64,000 nucleotides of DNA from Adhaeribacter aquaticus DSM 16391 (GCF_000473365.1 NZ_KI421517.1:1579606-1643605), one strand, 5' to 3'; shown: positions 45,108 through 54,567, counted from the stretch's first letter. Made by a program: numbers and translations. The notes: generated by a model from the letters alone, not told the origin.

Positions 45108-45845
45108 ATGACAAATAAAAAGAACAAATTATACCTATTTTTTTTAATTTCTTTCCTCTTTTTTTACCAACCTTGTAATAGTCAGGACAATAATTTATTA
45201 TTAACAAAGGCCGATAGTTTATTTAATCTTCGGAAATATTCCGAAAGTTTCCATATTTACGATTCTATTCTAAAAAAAGATCAATCTTATACGCCGCAAA
45301 TGCTGCTCAAGATGGCCTTTATTCAAGAGTTAGAAAAAAACTATACCTCCTCTATTTATTACCTCCACCTTTATTACAATAAAACGCCCAACCGGTCAGT
45401 CTTAAAAAAAATGGAAGATCTGGCGCAACGCCAGCATTATATGGGTTACGTCTATAGCGACCTTGATTTTTTCCAGACCCAGTTTAATAAACATTACCTG
45501 AATATATTGCAGGCTCTGTTGATGGGGGCCGTTGGAATAGGAACCATTCTTTTTATTACCTACCGTAAAAAGCGCTTGCTACCAATTCCCATTCGGGTTT
45601 TATTTTTATTCTATTTATTATTTATTGCTTACTACATCAACTTCCTAAGATTTGGCCGGAAAGGAATTATTCAGGAAAATAATGTGGCCATTATGTCGGC
45701 GCCATCAGCTGCCTCTACCTGGCTGGCTACTGCAACGGAGGGGCATAAAATAGACCTGAAGGGTGAGCAGGATATATGGTACGAAACAGAATGGATGGGA
45801 AAGAAAGCCTACATCCGCAAAAAAAATGTTTTAGAACTTCCATAA
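45108..45845 (+). CDS. TPR/SH3-domain envelope protein (BatE-like)
   Basis: A 245-residue protein with a signal segment, TPR-like helices (about residues 33-110), two membrane helices (about 133-153 and 158-176) and a C-terminal SH3-type part (NVAIMSAPSAASTWLATATEGHKIDL, WYETEWMGKKAYIRKKNV). The layout is that of SH3-containing TPR proteins seen in Bacteroidota. Function not established. Its first codons overlap the promoter of the divergent tRNA-Lys genes. Confidence 0.72.
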   Translation: MTNKKNKLYLFFLISFLFFYQPCNSQDNNLLLTKADSLFNLRKYSESFHIYDSILKKDQSYTPQMLLKMAFIQELEKNYTSSIYYLHLYYNKTPNRSVLKKMEDLAQRQHYMGYVYSDLDFFQTQFNKHYLNILQALLMGAVGIGTILFITYRKKRLLPIPIRVLFLFYLLFIAYYINFLRFGRKGIIQENNVAIMSAPSAASTWLATATEGHKIDLKGEQDIWYETEWMGKKAYIRKKNVLELP

Positions 45846-45914
45846 GGAGGCTCCATTCAAAAATGGGTTAATTATAACATTTAACTCTATTTAACATAAT
45901 AAATTAAATACAAC

Positions 45915-46718
45915 CTAAACTGGTGAATCTTTTTCTTTTTTAAAATGATTTAGCACCAGCTTATCTGTTAGCCCCGGTAGCCATTTGTTTAAAAACACTG
46001 TTAATTTACCCTGGGTGGTCATTACCAAATCACGCTTACGTTGTTTAGTCGCTTTTAAAATGCGGTTGGCGACCTCTTCGGCACTCATTATATTCCCTTC
46101 ATCTAGCGGGGATTCTCCTTGCACTGCGCCGGTAGCTGTAAGTGCGGTATTCCGAATGTTAGAGGACGTAAATCCCGGGCAGGCAATCATTACATGTACT
46201 CCTTTGTTCATTACCTCCGTCCGTAAAGTTTCCAGGAAACCATGCATGGCAAATTTAGAAGCTGAATAACCTGTACGTGCTGGCAAACCCCGATAACCCG
46301 CAATAGAAGAAATACCAATAATAGATCCCTTTGCCTCTATAATGTAAGGCAGGGCAAATTTGGTGGCATAAACGGTCCCGTAAAAATTAATGTTCATTAC
46401 CTTTCGGATTACATCCAGGTCTAAACTCTCGAACAAGGCCCGCATGGAAATACCGGCATTATTTATTAAAACATCTAGCTGCCCAAATTTGGCAATTGTT
46501 TCGGCTACCATTCGTTGGCAATCAGCTTCATTACTTACATCGGCCTTAACTGACAGGTTATCAATATTTTGCTGCTGTAGTTCCTGAGATGTTGCAATCA
46601 AGTTTTCCTGATTACGGCCGGTAATTACTACTTTAGCTCCTTCCCTGCCAAAGCTAAATGCCAATGCTTTCCCAATACCAGAGGTACCACCTGTAATCAG
46701 AACTACTTTATTTTTCAT
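45915..46718 (-). CDS. Short-chain dehydrogenase/reductase (SDR)
   Basis: A 267-residue classical SDR. Cofactor motif TGGTSGIG (residues 9-16), NNAG (86-89) and the catalytic set Ser138, Tyr151, Lys155 (YSASK) are all present. The substrate cannot be told. It has a minus-strand -7 element (TACCTTTG) at 46764-46771. Confidence 0.9.
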   Translation of the reverse strand: MKNKVVLITGGTSGIGKALAFSFGREGAKVVITGRNQENLIATSQELQQQNIDNLSVKADVSNEADCQRMVAETIAKFGQLDVLINNAGISMRALFESLDLDVIRKVMNINFYGTVYATKFALPYIIEAKGSIIGISSIAGYRGLPARTGYSASKFAMHGFLETLRTEVMNKGVHVMIACPGFTSSNIRNTALTATGAVQGESPLDEGNIMSAEEVANRILKATKQRKRDLVMTTQGKLTVFLNKWLPGLTDKLVLNHFKKEKDSPV

Positions 46719-46763
46719 GATGAATTGCTAAAATCAGGATCTTAAGTGCCTAAATAAGCAACA

Positions 46764-46771
46764 CAAAGGTA
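46764..46771 (-). promoter_or_regulatory. -7 element of the SDR gene
   Basis: Minus strand TACCTTTG, exact TAnnTTTG match, 46 nt before the SDR start codon. Confidence 0.65.
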
Positions 46772-46881
46772 AGAGATATCTACCACTTCTGTATAAGCCT
46801 TCCTTACTGCTATAATGCAACTTTCACCTCAATCTTTGCTGCTGATGCACTTATAATCTTTAAAAAGAATATTATTTACCG

Positions 46882-46889
46882 TAATTTTG
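46882..46889 (+). promoter_or_regulatory. -7 element of rlmD
   Basis: TAATTTTG, exact TAnnTTTG match. Expected transcription start is near 46896, directly before the GTG start codon at 46897, so the mRNA may be leaderless. Confidence 0.65.
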
Positions 46890-46896
46890 CGGTACT

Positions 46897-48312
46897 GTGA
46901 GAAAGAAGAAGAAAAAGCATCAGTTTGATATAATTCCGAATATTCGGATTGAAGAAATGGCGGCCGAGGGTAAATGCCTGGCGCGGCACGAAAACCAGGT
47001 CGTATTTATTACGGGTGTTGCTCCCGGCGATGTAGTAGATCTAAGAATAACCAAGCAAAAGAAAAATTACCTGGAAGCAGTACCAGTAAAATTTCATGCG
47101 TATTCAGATTTACGAACCGAGCCCTTTTGCGAGCATTTTGGCACCTGTGGCGGTTGCAAATGGCAACATATTGGGTACGACACCCAATTATTTTATAAGC
47201 ACAAGCAGGTAAAAGATAACCTGGAGCGCATTGGGAAAATTGGACATAAGCCAATGGAACCCATTTGGGGCTCAGATAAAACTACTTATTACCGCAATAA
47301 GCTTGAATATACTTTCTCCAATAACAGTTGGCTGACTACGGAACAAATTAAGTCAGATCAGGAATACGACCGGGATGCACTTGGTTTTCATATACCGGGT
47401 CGATTCGATAAAATATTAGATATTAAGCATTGTTATCTACAACCTGAACCTTCCAACAATATCCGGTTAGCGGTTCGGCAATACGCTAAAATGCATAACC
47501 TCGTCTTTTTCGATATGGTAAGGATGGAGGGCTTTTTGCGAAACCTGATTATCCGGACAGCTAATACCGGTGAAATCATGGTTATTCTGCAGGTTTATTT
47601 TGAGGACATGCCAGCGATTAATGGCCTAATGGAGCACCTGAAAAATAGTTTCCCCGAAATTAGTTCCTTGCATTATGTAATAAACAATAAAGGAAACGAA
47701 ACTTTCCACGACCTGGAGGTAATTTGCTACCACGGCCAACCTTACATCCACGAGAGCATGGAAGGCTTACTATTTCGGGTAGGTCCTAAATCGTTTTACC
47801 AAACCAACTCTGACCAGGCTTACGAATTGTACCGGATAACCCGTGACATGGCTGGCCTAACCGGTGAAGAAGTGGTATACGACCTGTATACCGGAGCCGG
47901 CACCATTGCTAATTTTGTGGCCAGGCAGGCTAAAGAAGTAATTGGCGTGGAGTATATAGCCAGTGCCATAGAGGACGCCAAAATTAATTCTGGCATCAAT
48001 AATATAACCAATACCAAATTCTATGCTGGTGATATGAAAGATGTTTTGAATGATGATTTCATAGCGGAACATGGGCAACCCGATGTAATTATAACCGACC
48101 CTCCCCGCGCTGGAATGCACCCCGATGTAGTTGAAAAGCTAAACCAGATCAAAGCCAAACGAATTGTGTATGTAAGCTGCAATCCGGCTACCCAAGCACG
48201 TGACCTTGAAGCTTTATCAGCTAATTACGAGGTAACAAAAATTCAGCCGGTTGATATGTTTCCGCAAACGCACCACGTAGAAAACGTAGTATCCCTTGAA
48301 CTTAAATTTTAA
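46897..48312 (+). CDS. rlmD: 23S rRNA (uracil-5-)-methyltransferase, RlmD/TrmA family
   Basis: A 471-residue enzyme with an N-terminal TRAM domain (about 15-70), an [4Fe-4S] segment EHFGTCGGCKWQH (about 80-92) and a methyltransferase core: VVYDLYTGAGTIANF (SAM motif), ITDPPRAGMH and VSCNP (catalytic Cys). It makes m5U in 23S rRNA, though RumA/TrmA-type paralogues differ only in target. It starts at GTG 46897, since the TRAM domain needs those residues. Confidence 0.9.
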   Translation: MRKKKKKHQFDIIPNIRIEEMAAEGKCLARHENQVVFITGVAPGDVVDLRITKQKKNYLEAVPVKFHAYSDLRTEPFCEHFGTCGGCKWQHIGYDTQLFYKHKQVKDNLERIGKIGHKPMEPIWGSDKTTYYRNKLEYTFSNNSWLTTEQIKSDQEYDRDALGFHIPGRFDKILDIKHCYLQPEPSNNIRLAVRQYAKMHNLVFFDMVRMEGFLRNLIIRTANTGEIMVILQVYFEDMPAINGLMEHLKNSFPEISSLHYVINNKGNETFHDLEVICYHGQPYIHESMEGLLFRVGPKSFYQTNSDQAYELYRITRDMAGLTGEEVVYDLYTGAGTIANFVARQAKEVIGVEYIASAIEDAKINSGINNITNTKFYAGDMKDVLNDDFIAEHGQPDVIITDPPRAGMHPDVVEKLNQIKAKRIVYVSCNPATQARDLEALSANYEVTKIQPVDMFPQTHHVENVVSLELKF

Positions 48313-48318
48313 AGAAGC

Positions 48319-48690
48319 ATGTACAACAACGATCCAGAGCTAAACGGTAAATATTTAGGTACTATTACAAAAGATTTTGCAGCTGTTTCTGATACATTGA
48401 AGGAGGCTTCTTACCAGATTCGGAAACGCGAGATTTCCCGTTACCCTATTTTTATTTTCGCGAAGCAGGAAACCTCTTTAGGCTCTCTTTTAATTAATGC
48501 AGATGAACTGGCTTTAGATTGGCACATTTATGCTTCCTATTTATACGATTTTGTACAGCGGGATGTCATTAGTGTAGATAAAGTAGAAGACTTTGAACAG
48601 GCTTATAAAAACCCTGATGAATTTTGCTGCCTGTTTGTTATAGATGAAGATTTTACAAATTTCGTTTTTATACCATTCCCGGAAGATTAA
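48319..48690 (+). CDS. Conserved hypothetical protein downstream of rlmD
   Basis: A 123-residue soluble acidic protein, 6 bp after rlmD. The pattern (KREISRYPIFIFAKQ, LDWHIYASYLYDF, FCCLFVIDEDFTNFVFIPFPED) is that of an uncharacterised family seen in Bacteroidota; no function known. Its stop is followed by a terminator. Confidence 0.72.
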   Translation: MYNNDPELNGKYLGTITKDFAAVSDTLKEASYQIRKREISRYPIFIFAKQETSLGSLLINADELALDWHIYASYLYDFVQRDVISVDKVEDFEQAYKNPDEFCCLFVIDEDFTNFVFIPFPED

Positions 48691-48712
48691 CTAGCTAAGG
48701 TCTTGATAACTT

Positions 48713-48763
48713 AAAAAAAGCTTTTGAGTAAGAATAATAACTTACTACACAAAAGCTTTTTTT
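48713..48763. terminator. Terminator hairpin ending at the start codon of the next gene
   Basis: Arms AAAAAAAGCTTTTG and CAAAAGCTTTTTTT, with an inner AGTAAG/CTTACT stem, followed by the DUF1206 ATG at 48764 with no spacer. Confidence 0.85.
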
Positions 48764-49606
48764 ATGGATGTTCCTGCTTTTACTTCTAAATTCCCGCCTT
48801 CCCACAATTCTAAAATTGATACCTTTGCCCGGGTCGGGTTAACTGCCAAAGGAATAGTTTACTGCTTAATCGGCACCTTAGCTTTTATGGCCGCCTTGGA
48901 AGTTAATGGCCAAACCGCAAAAGATTCTGGTATAAAGGGTATATTTAAATTTATCCAGGAACAGCCATTTGGCAAATTTTTATTGGCAGTTTTGGGCGTA
49001 GGCTTACTTTCCTATACCATTTGGCGCTTAGCCATGGCCATTTTAGATACCGAAAATAAAGGAACCGATTTAAAAGGAATAGGTCGTAGAGTTGGTTATG
49101 CCTTTACTGGATTAGTTTATGGTGCTTTTGCTTTTTCGGCTTTTTCTCTGAATAATGGACCTGGCGGAAATAATAGCGATACTAATTCCCGCCAAGTACT
49201 TGCCGAAAAACTCCTTCATCAACCGTTTGGGCAATGGCTGGTAGGCATTGTTGCAGCAGGTACTATTCTAGCTGGTTTATATCAAATTTACAAAGCTTTT
49301 TCGGGAAAGTATTTAAAGAAAATCCAATCTATGGGGTACAATTCCGAAACCAAAAATCTGCTTTGCCGAGCGGGGAAAGTAGGACATATTGCCCGGGGAG
49401 CCGTTTGGCTTGTAATTGGGTATATGCTATTTAAAGCCGCTTATAATACCAATTCCAAAGAAGCCGGCGGTACGGAAGAAGCCTTTCAATTTTTAGAAAA
49501 AAACACCCACGGTTCCATAATATTAGGTGCTTTAGCCTTAGGATTTATAGGCTATGGCATTTTCATGTTTGTCCGGGCCAGATACGAAGTGATTAATACC
49601 CCATAA
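48764..49606 (+). CDS. DUF1206 membrane protein
   Basis: A 280-residue protein with three tandem DUF1206 repeats, each a pair of helices: about 22-90, 105-175 and 200-270 (FARVGLTAKGIVYCLIG, IGRRVGYAFTGLVYG, KVGHIARGAVWLVIG). Function unknown in the family. It starts immediately after a terminator hairpin, so it needs its own promoter or regulated read-through. Followed by a bidirectional terminator. Confidence 0.85.
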   Translation: MDVPAFTSKFPPSHNSKIDTFARVGLTAKGIVYCLIGTLAFMAALEVNGQTAKDSGIKGIFKFIQEQPFGKFLLAVLGVGLLSYTIWRLAMAILDTENKGTDLKGIGRRVGYAFTGLVYGAFAFSAFSLNNGPGGNNSDTNSRQVLAEKLLHQPFGQWLVGIVAAGTILAGLYQIYKAFSGKYLKKIQSMGYNSETKNLLCRAGKVGHIARGAVWLVIGYMLFKAAYNTNSKEAGGTEEAFQFLEKNTHGSIILGALALGFIGYGIFMFVRARYEVINTP

Positions 49607-49607
49607 A

Positions 49608-49653
49608 CAAATAAATAAAAAGCCCATTTAACAATGGGCTTTTTATTTATTTG
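49608..49653. terminator. Bidirectional terminator
   Basis: Perfect 20-bp arms (CAAATAAATAAAAAGCCCAT and its complement) with a 6-nt loop between the convergent DUF1206 and thiL genes. Confidence 0.9.
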
Positions 49654-49673
49654 TTTATTCAGACTTGCTGTTC

Positions 49674-50699
49674 TTAAAAGTGGGTCCAGCCCTGTGCTTT
49701 AATAGGGAAGGTATTACCACTTGGCGTTACCAGCCTCACGCCTTCCGAAGCTTCCGTTATTTTACCAATAATTGAAATATCCGGGTGGTTTTTAAGTTTA
49801 TCAAAATCAGCTAATTTTACTGTAAACAACAATTCGTAGTCTTCGCCACCGTTCAAAATACACATAACCGGATCTAACCGAAACTCATCAGCGGTATTTA
49901 ACACCTGCGGATCAGCGGGCAATTTATCCTGATAAATGGCGGCTCCTACTTTAGACTGGGAGCAGATATGCATTAATTCTGAGGCCAATCCGTCCGATAT
50001 ATCAATCATAGAAGTAGGTTTAATACCTAACTCCTTTAACTCATGAATTACATCCATCCGAGCTTCGGGTTTTAGTTGCCGTTGTACCAAATATTCTTTT
50101 TCCTGTAAATCCGGCTGCATCTCCGGGTTATCTAAAAACACCTGCTTTTCGCGCTCCAGCACCTGCAAACCTAAATAGGCGCCGCCCAAATCGCCGGTAA
50201 CACAAACTAAATCATTTACCTCAGCTGTGCTGCGCAATACGGCCTCACCGGCCGCTACCTCTCCTATTGCCGTTACACTGATCACTAACCCCCCTTTAGA
50301 AGAAGTTGTATCACCACCAACTAAATCTACTTTATAATTTTCGCAAGCAATCCGGATGCCTTCATATAAGTCTTCAATAGCCTCCACAGTATAGCGGGCT
50401 CCAATAGCCAAACTAACAGTTATTTGAGTAGGAATAGCATTCATAGCTGCTATATCAGACACGTTCACGGCTACAGCTTTGTATCCCAGGTGGCGCAACG
50501 GACAAAAAGTTAAATCAAAATGAACGCCTTCTACCAGCATATCCGTAGAAACAACAATGTTTTTCTGACCCGGTTCCAGTACGGCGGCATCATCTCCAAT
50601 CCCAATTTTGGTAGATGCATTCTCCAGTTTAATATTTTCCTGAATCTTCCGGATTAACCCAAATTCGCCTAAATCACTTAGGGCTGTATATTCACTCAT
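49674..50699 (-). CDS. thiL: Thiamine-monophosphate kinase
   Basis: Converts thiamine monophosphate to thiamine diphosphate. The 341-residue protein has the ThiL/AIR-synthase fold: IGIGDDAAVL (about 34-43), VSTDMLVEGVHFD (50s), VNVSDIAAM (about 79), VGGDTTSS, DISDGLASEL and the C-terminal LNGGEDYELLF. No other thiamine genes are nearby. Confidence 0.94.
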   Translation of the reverse strand: MSEYTALSDLGEFGLIRKIQENIKLENASTKIGIGDDAAVLEPGQKNIVVSTDMLVEGVHFDLTFCPLRHLGYKAVAVNVSDIAAMNAIPTQITVSLAIGARYTVEAIEDLYEGIRIACENYKVDLVGGDTTSSKGGLVISVTAIGEVAAGEAVLRSTAEVNDLVCVTGDLGGAYLGLQVLEREKQVFLDNPEMQPDLQEKEYLVQRQLKPEARMDVIHELKELGIKPTSMIDISDGLASELMHICSQSKVGAAIYQDKLPADPQVLNTADEFRLDPVMCILNGGEDYELLFTVKLADFDKLKNHPDISIIGKITEASEGVRLVTPSGNTFPIKAQGWTHF

Positions 50700-50768
50700 A
50701 TTATTTTTTTATTTATTTACAGGACTCCTCAGCAAGTAATCCTGATGTAAAAATTTAAGCCAGGATTC

Positions 50769-52490
50769 TTATAATTTAGCCATTTCTGCTCTTACAAATT
50801 CAGCCAGGCTCTTAATGTACTCCGCTGAAAAATCAAACTTAATACCGGCGGCCGCATAAACCTCTCCAATAGATTTGGTGTAGCCCAGACTTAATGCATT
50901 TTTATAGCCTTCTAAACCAGCCAGCGGGTCTTGTTTAAAGTTTTTCCAAACGGCTATTGCGCCCAATTGAGCCATAGCATATTCAATGTAATAAAAAGGT
51001 ACTTCGTACAGGTGCAGCTGTTTCTGCCAGATATAAGGCTTATATTGTTCTAAACCGGCCCAACTCACTTCGTGCTGATTAAAACTATTGAAAATTTGCA
51101 ACCAATTAGCTTCGCGCTCTTCCAGCGTATGATTGGGGTTTTCATATACCCAATGCTGAAACCGATCGATGGTGGCTACCCACGGGAATGTTTCCAATAC
51201 ACTTTCCAGATGGGTTTTCTTGGCCCGACGCAGCTCATCTTCATCTTCAAAAAATAAATCCCAATGGTCCATACTGATTAATTCCATGGACATGGAAGCT
51301 AATTCAGCCACTTCTGAAGGCGGATGCTTGAAGGCGCCTAAAGATAAGGGGTGCGTTAAAAAAGAATGAACAGCATGGCCACCTTCGTGCAGCATCGTTA
51401 CTACATCGCGTAGCGAGGAAGTAGCATTCATAAAAATAAAAGGCACACCAGTTTCGTCTAAAGGATAGTTATACCCGCCGGGTGCTTTTCCTTTCCGCGA
51501 TTCCAAATCCAGGCGATTCATGTTCTTCATGGTTACCAGGCAATCGCCGAGAAACTGGTCTAAGCGGTAAAAGCAGTCAATAGTTTTCTGCAGTAATTCC
51601 TCACCGGTTTTAAATGGCTCCAAAGGTGCCTTACCAGAGTCATCTACATCTAAATCCCAAGGCTTTAACTCCTCCAATCCCAGGTTTTGTTTCCGTTTCT
51701 GGTCTATTTCATCTATAATTGGCACCACCGTAGCCCGAATTGCTTCATGAAAATCAAAACAATCCTGAGGGGTGTAATCAAAACGGCCCAGGGAGGCAAA
51801 CATATAATCACGGAAGTTGGCAAAACTGGCATTTTGAGCTACCTGGTGCCGCAAATGAATAAGCTCTGAATATAAATTGTTTAGCTCATCCCGGTCTTGT
51901 ATGCGCCGGTCCTGAATAGCTAAATATGCTTCCCGCCTGATGTCGCGGTTCAGGTTCTTTAACCGGTCAGAAGCCCGTTGCAAGGTCATTTCTTCCCCAT
52001 CAAGGGTTACCGTCATAGCTCCGGTTATGGCTGCATAATGCTGTTGTTTTGTAGTAATTTCTGTATTCAGCGGAATGTTTTCTTCCCGGAATATTTCGAT
52101 TGCTTTTTTAACTGAACGCAAATAAATCCGGTATTTCTCCTGATCTAACTCCTGCAGATACGGCGACTCTACCAGTTTTACATTATAGGCATGGTCGTAA
52201 GGGGCGGCTTTGGGCTCTATTTCGCTTACAAAGTATTGGAAAGCTTCAGTGGCTTTTTCATCCTGGGTATCGCAGGTCATCCGAACATAGCGCCAACCCA
52301 TATCCTCTCCCAGTATGCTTTCTAATTCACTTCGATCCAGGAGCCATTGCTCTAACTCCTGGGCAGAATGTATGGGCCTGTTCTTTAAATCCTCCAGGTA
52401 TGGTTCCAGGGTATCCCAGTTAGTTACCTTATAATCCGGAGGTAAAAAAGTACGTGGTTTTGGTTCTAAAACAGCTGTATTTTGTGTCAT
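50769..52490 (-). CDS. M3 family oligoendopeptidase (PepF-type)
   Basis: A 573-residue zinc peptidase. The HExxH motif reads HEGGH at His368, Glu369, His372 with a downstream Glu (ELASMSMELISMDHW). Typical M3 layout: long helical N-terminal part and C-terminal catalytic part. No signal peptide, so it probably clips short peptides in the cytoplasm. Confidence 0.9.
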   Translation of the reverse strand: MTQNTAVLEPKPRTFLPPDYKVTNWDTLEPYLEDLKNRPIHSAQELEQWLLDRSELESILGEDMGWRYVRMTCDTQDEKATEAFQYFVSEIEPKAAPYDHAYNVKLVESPYLQELDQEKYRIYLRSVKKAIEIFREENIPLNTEITTKQQHYAAITGAMTVTLDGEEMTLQRASDRLKNLNRDIRREAYLAIQDRRIQDRDELNNLYSELIHLRHQVAQNASFANFRDYMFASLGRFDYTPQDCFDFHEAIRATVVPIIDEIDQKRKQNLGLEELKPWDLDVDDSGKAPLEPFKTGEELLQKTIDCFYRLDQFLGDCLVTMKNMNRLDLESRKGKAPGGYNYPLDETGVPFIFMNATSSLRDVVTMLHEGGHAVHSFLTHPLSLGAFKHPPSEVAELASMSMELISMDHWDLFFEDEDELRRAKKTHLESVLETFPWVATIDRFQHWVYENPNHTLEEREANWLQIFNSFNQHEVSWAGLEQYKPYIWQKQLHLYEVPFYYIEYAMAQLGAIAVWKNFKQDPLAGLEGYKNALSLGYTKSIGEVYAAAGIKFDFSAEYIKSLAEFVRAEMAKL

Positions 52491-52582
52491 ATAATTCTAG
52501 ATTTGAGTAATTAGGTAAATGTTAAAATTCAGTTAAGAAGACTTCAGCTGATAAGTAATTACCTAAAATTCTAAAAACATTT

Positions 52583-53749
52583 TTAGCCTATCTCAATTAC
52601 CACATTGTCAGTAATTGGGTGGCCAACGCAGTTTAATACGTAACCTTCGTTAATTTCGGCATCTGATAAGCCATCCCTTTCATCTAGGTGCACTTTACCC
52701 GATAAACATTTGCCCCGGCAAGCGGTGCATAAACCAGCCTGGCACGAATAAGGTAAATCTATCTCTTGGGCTAAGCCAGCTTCCAGAATAGTCTGACCTT
52801 TTTTTACAGGGACTTTGTATTCAGCACCTTCGTAAATTAAAGTTACCAGGTGCTCCTCCTTTTTCTCCCCAGTCTCTTCCAGCGTTACACTTCCCTCCAA
52901 AGGCTGCTGTTTCTCTTTTTCGGTTACAAAGCTTTCCTTATAAATACGCTCTGGCGCAACTTTTAATATATTCAGGGCTTCCCGGGCTTCCGTCATCATA
53001 CCTTCAGGACCACATAAATAATATTCTGTATTTGGAGCGCCTGAAAAGTTAAGGTTTTCCAGTATCTGAATAAGCATTTTTCGGTTTAAACGGCCGGTAT
53101 ATTTATGTAGAGTCGGCTCAACTGGGGCCGGCTCTTCTTTCTTCTTAGAAAATAAAGAAGAAAGGCTCTTAAAAACACCTGACTTTTGCGTTTCACCCGA
53201 ACTTTTAGGCTGGCTAAATACATGCTCTACCGCAAACCGGCCAGCGTATTCTGCTACCATATCAGTTAGCTTATTTTTGAAAATAACCGTGCCTTCGTTT
53301 CGGTTACCATATATTAAGGTTACCCGGCTCTTAGGTTCATCGTGCAGAACAGCCTTCGCCATGGCTAGTAAGGGAGTAATACCGCTGCCGGCCCCAATCA
53401 AAACCATATTTCGGCTATTAGCTGGATTAGTATCTACTTTAAAATTGCCCAAGGGCTCCAAAACCTCCAGTTCCATGCCTAGTTTACAATCATCAACCAG
53501 GTAATTGGAAACTAAACCATTCGGAACCCGTTTGACCGTAACGGCTAATTGGGGCGCTTCGTACGGCGCAGAGCTTAATGAATAAGAACGTCTTTCCTGC
53601 TTCCCATTTACCGGAATGATTAAGGTTAAAAACTGTCCGGCTTTACTCGGAATATTTTTACGCTCAGGATGTTCAAAATGAATGGTAACAGCATCAGGTG
53701 TTTCGCGGGTAACAGCAACTACTTTTAGTTTGGTATATTGGTTACTCAT
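52583..53749 (-). CDS. PaaE-type FAD/NAD(P)-dependent reductase with 2Fe-2S domain
   Basis: A 388-residue flavoprotein reductase: FAD-binding part (RRSYSLSSAP, about 54-63), NAD part (GAGSGITPLLAMAK, about 118-131), and a plant-type ferredoxin domain at the C-terminus with the iron-sulfur Cys set CQAGLCTACRGKC. The order resembles phenylacetyl-CoA epoxidase reductase, but no epoxidase genes are near, so it probably serves another oxygenase. An insert rich in Lys and Glu occurs around 205-225. A -7 element (TAACTTTG on the minus strand) lies at 53795. Confidence 0.9.
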   Translation of the reverse strand: MSNQYTKLKVVAVTRETPDAVTIHFEHPERKNIPSKAGQFLTLIIPVNGKQERRSYSLSSAPYEAPQLAVTVKRVPNGLVSNYLVDDCKLGMELEVLEPLGNFKVDTNPANSRNMVLIGAGSGITPLLAMAKAVLHDEPKSRVTLIYGNRNEGTVIFKNKLTDMVAEYAGRFAVEHVFSQPKSSGETQKSGVFKSLSSLFSKKKEEPAPVEPTLHKYTGRLNRKMLIQILENLNFSGAPNTEYYLCGPEGMMTEAREALNILKVAPERIYKESFVTEKEKQQPLEGSVTLEETGEKKEEHLVTLIYEGAEYKVPVKKGQTILEAGLAQEIDLPYSCQAGLCTACRGKCLSGKVHLDERDGLSDAEINEGYVLNCVGHPITDNVVIEIG

Positions 53750-53794
53750 GTATATTTACAAAAGTGAAATTCTATAATAACTAAATTTTGCGGC

Positions 53795-53802
53795 CAAAGT
53801 TA
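53795..53802 (-). promoter_or_regulatory. -7 element of the reductase gene
   Basis: Minus strand TAACTTTG, exact TAnnTTTG match, 46 nt before the start codon. Confidence 0.65.
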
Positions 53803-53842
53803 CGACTTAATATTTTAGGTATGATATGAAATTACCATCTGC

Positions 53843-53850
53843 TACCTTTG
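53843..53850 (+). promoter_or_regulatory. -7 element of the M23-like peptidase gene
   Basis: TACCTTTG, exact TAnnTTTG match. An upstream TTG (53848) in frame with the gene lies inside this element, so it cannot be a start; ATG 53872 follows about 15 nt after the expected transcription start. Confidence 0.68.
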
Positions 53851-53871
53851 GCAACCTCTTTTCAAAAACAA

Positions 53872-54567
53872 ATGCAAACCCAAACTTTAATTCAATATTT
53901 AGAACAAAACCAGGAAGAAATTGGCCCGGTTGTACCGCATGATTTAAGCGCTCCCAATGTATGCCGTTTAGATTTAACAGCTAATAATCAGGCATTAGCC
54001 CATGCCAATTTAACCAATACCCAGGCTTTTGATGAATTGATAAACGAAATGCTTCAAATCCAAAATGCTACCATCGGGGTAGGCGGCTATTTAGAAGACC
54101 GGGTAATTTACCGTCGCAGTCAGCACTTTGATGCTTTACAGGATAAACGGAGCGTGCATTTAGGTATTGATATCTGGACCGCCGCTTTTACTCCTATACT
54201 GGCTCCGCTGGACGGACGGGTACACAGTTTCCAGGATAACAATAACTTTGGCGATTATGGTCCTACCATAATATTGGAGCACGAACTGGAAGAAGGTAAA
54301 TTTTATACGCTATACGGACACTTAACCCGTACTTCTTTACAGCACCTGCACCCTGGTCAGATTATTAAAAAAGGAGAAGAATTTGCCCAGTTTGGGCCTT
54401 TCCCGGAAAATGGTGATTGGCCTCCGCACTTACATTTTCAGTTAATGACTGATTTATTAGGAATGATGGGAGATTTCCCGGGAGTATGCACTCTTAAACA
54501 ACAAGATCAATTTTCAAAAATTTGTTTAGACCCAAACCTCATCTTAAAAAGCAAAGTATTAGCTTAG
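53872..54567 (+). CDS. M23-type metallopeptidase domain protein
   Basis: A 231-residue protein with an M23 (LytM-like) core: HLGIDIW (first His and Asp ligands, near residues 90-97), DGRVHSFQD, TLYGHLT and PHLHFQL near residue 190. No signal peptide is seen, so it may be cytoplasmic or exported by another route. I start it at ATG 53872 because the upstream TTG lies in the promoter. Substrate unknown. Confidence 0.86.
   Translation: MQTQTLIQYLEQNQEEIGPVVPHDLSAPNVCRLDLTANNQALAHANLTNTQAFDELINEMLQIQNATIGVGGYLEDRVIYRRSQHFDALQDKRSVHLGIDIWTAAFTPILAPLDGRVHSFQDNNNFGDYGPTIILEHELEEGKFYTLYGHLTRTSLQHLHPGQIIKKGEEFAQFGPFPENGDWPPHLHFQLMTDLLGMMGDFPGVCTLKQQDQFSKICLDPNLILKSKVLA

Noticed and set aside
52583-53749. 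Phenylacetate degradation operon around the PaaE-like reductase
   Set aside because: No paaABCD or other phenylacetate genes are near; the neighbours are a peptidase and an M23-like protein, so only the reductase type is called.
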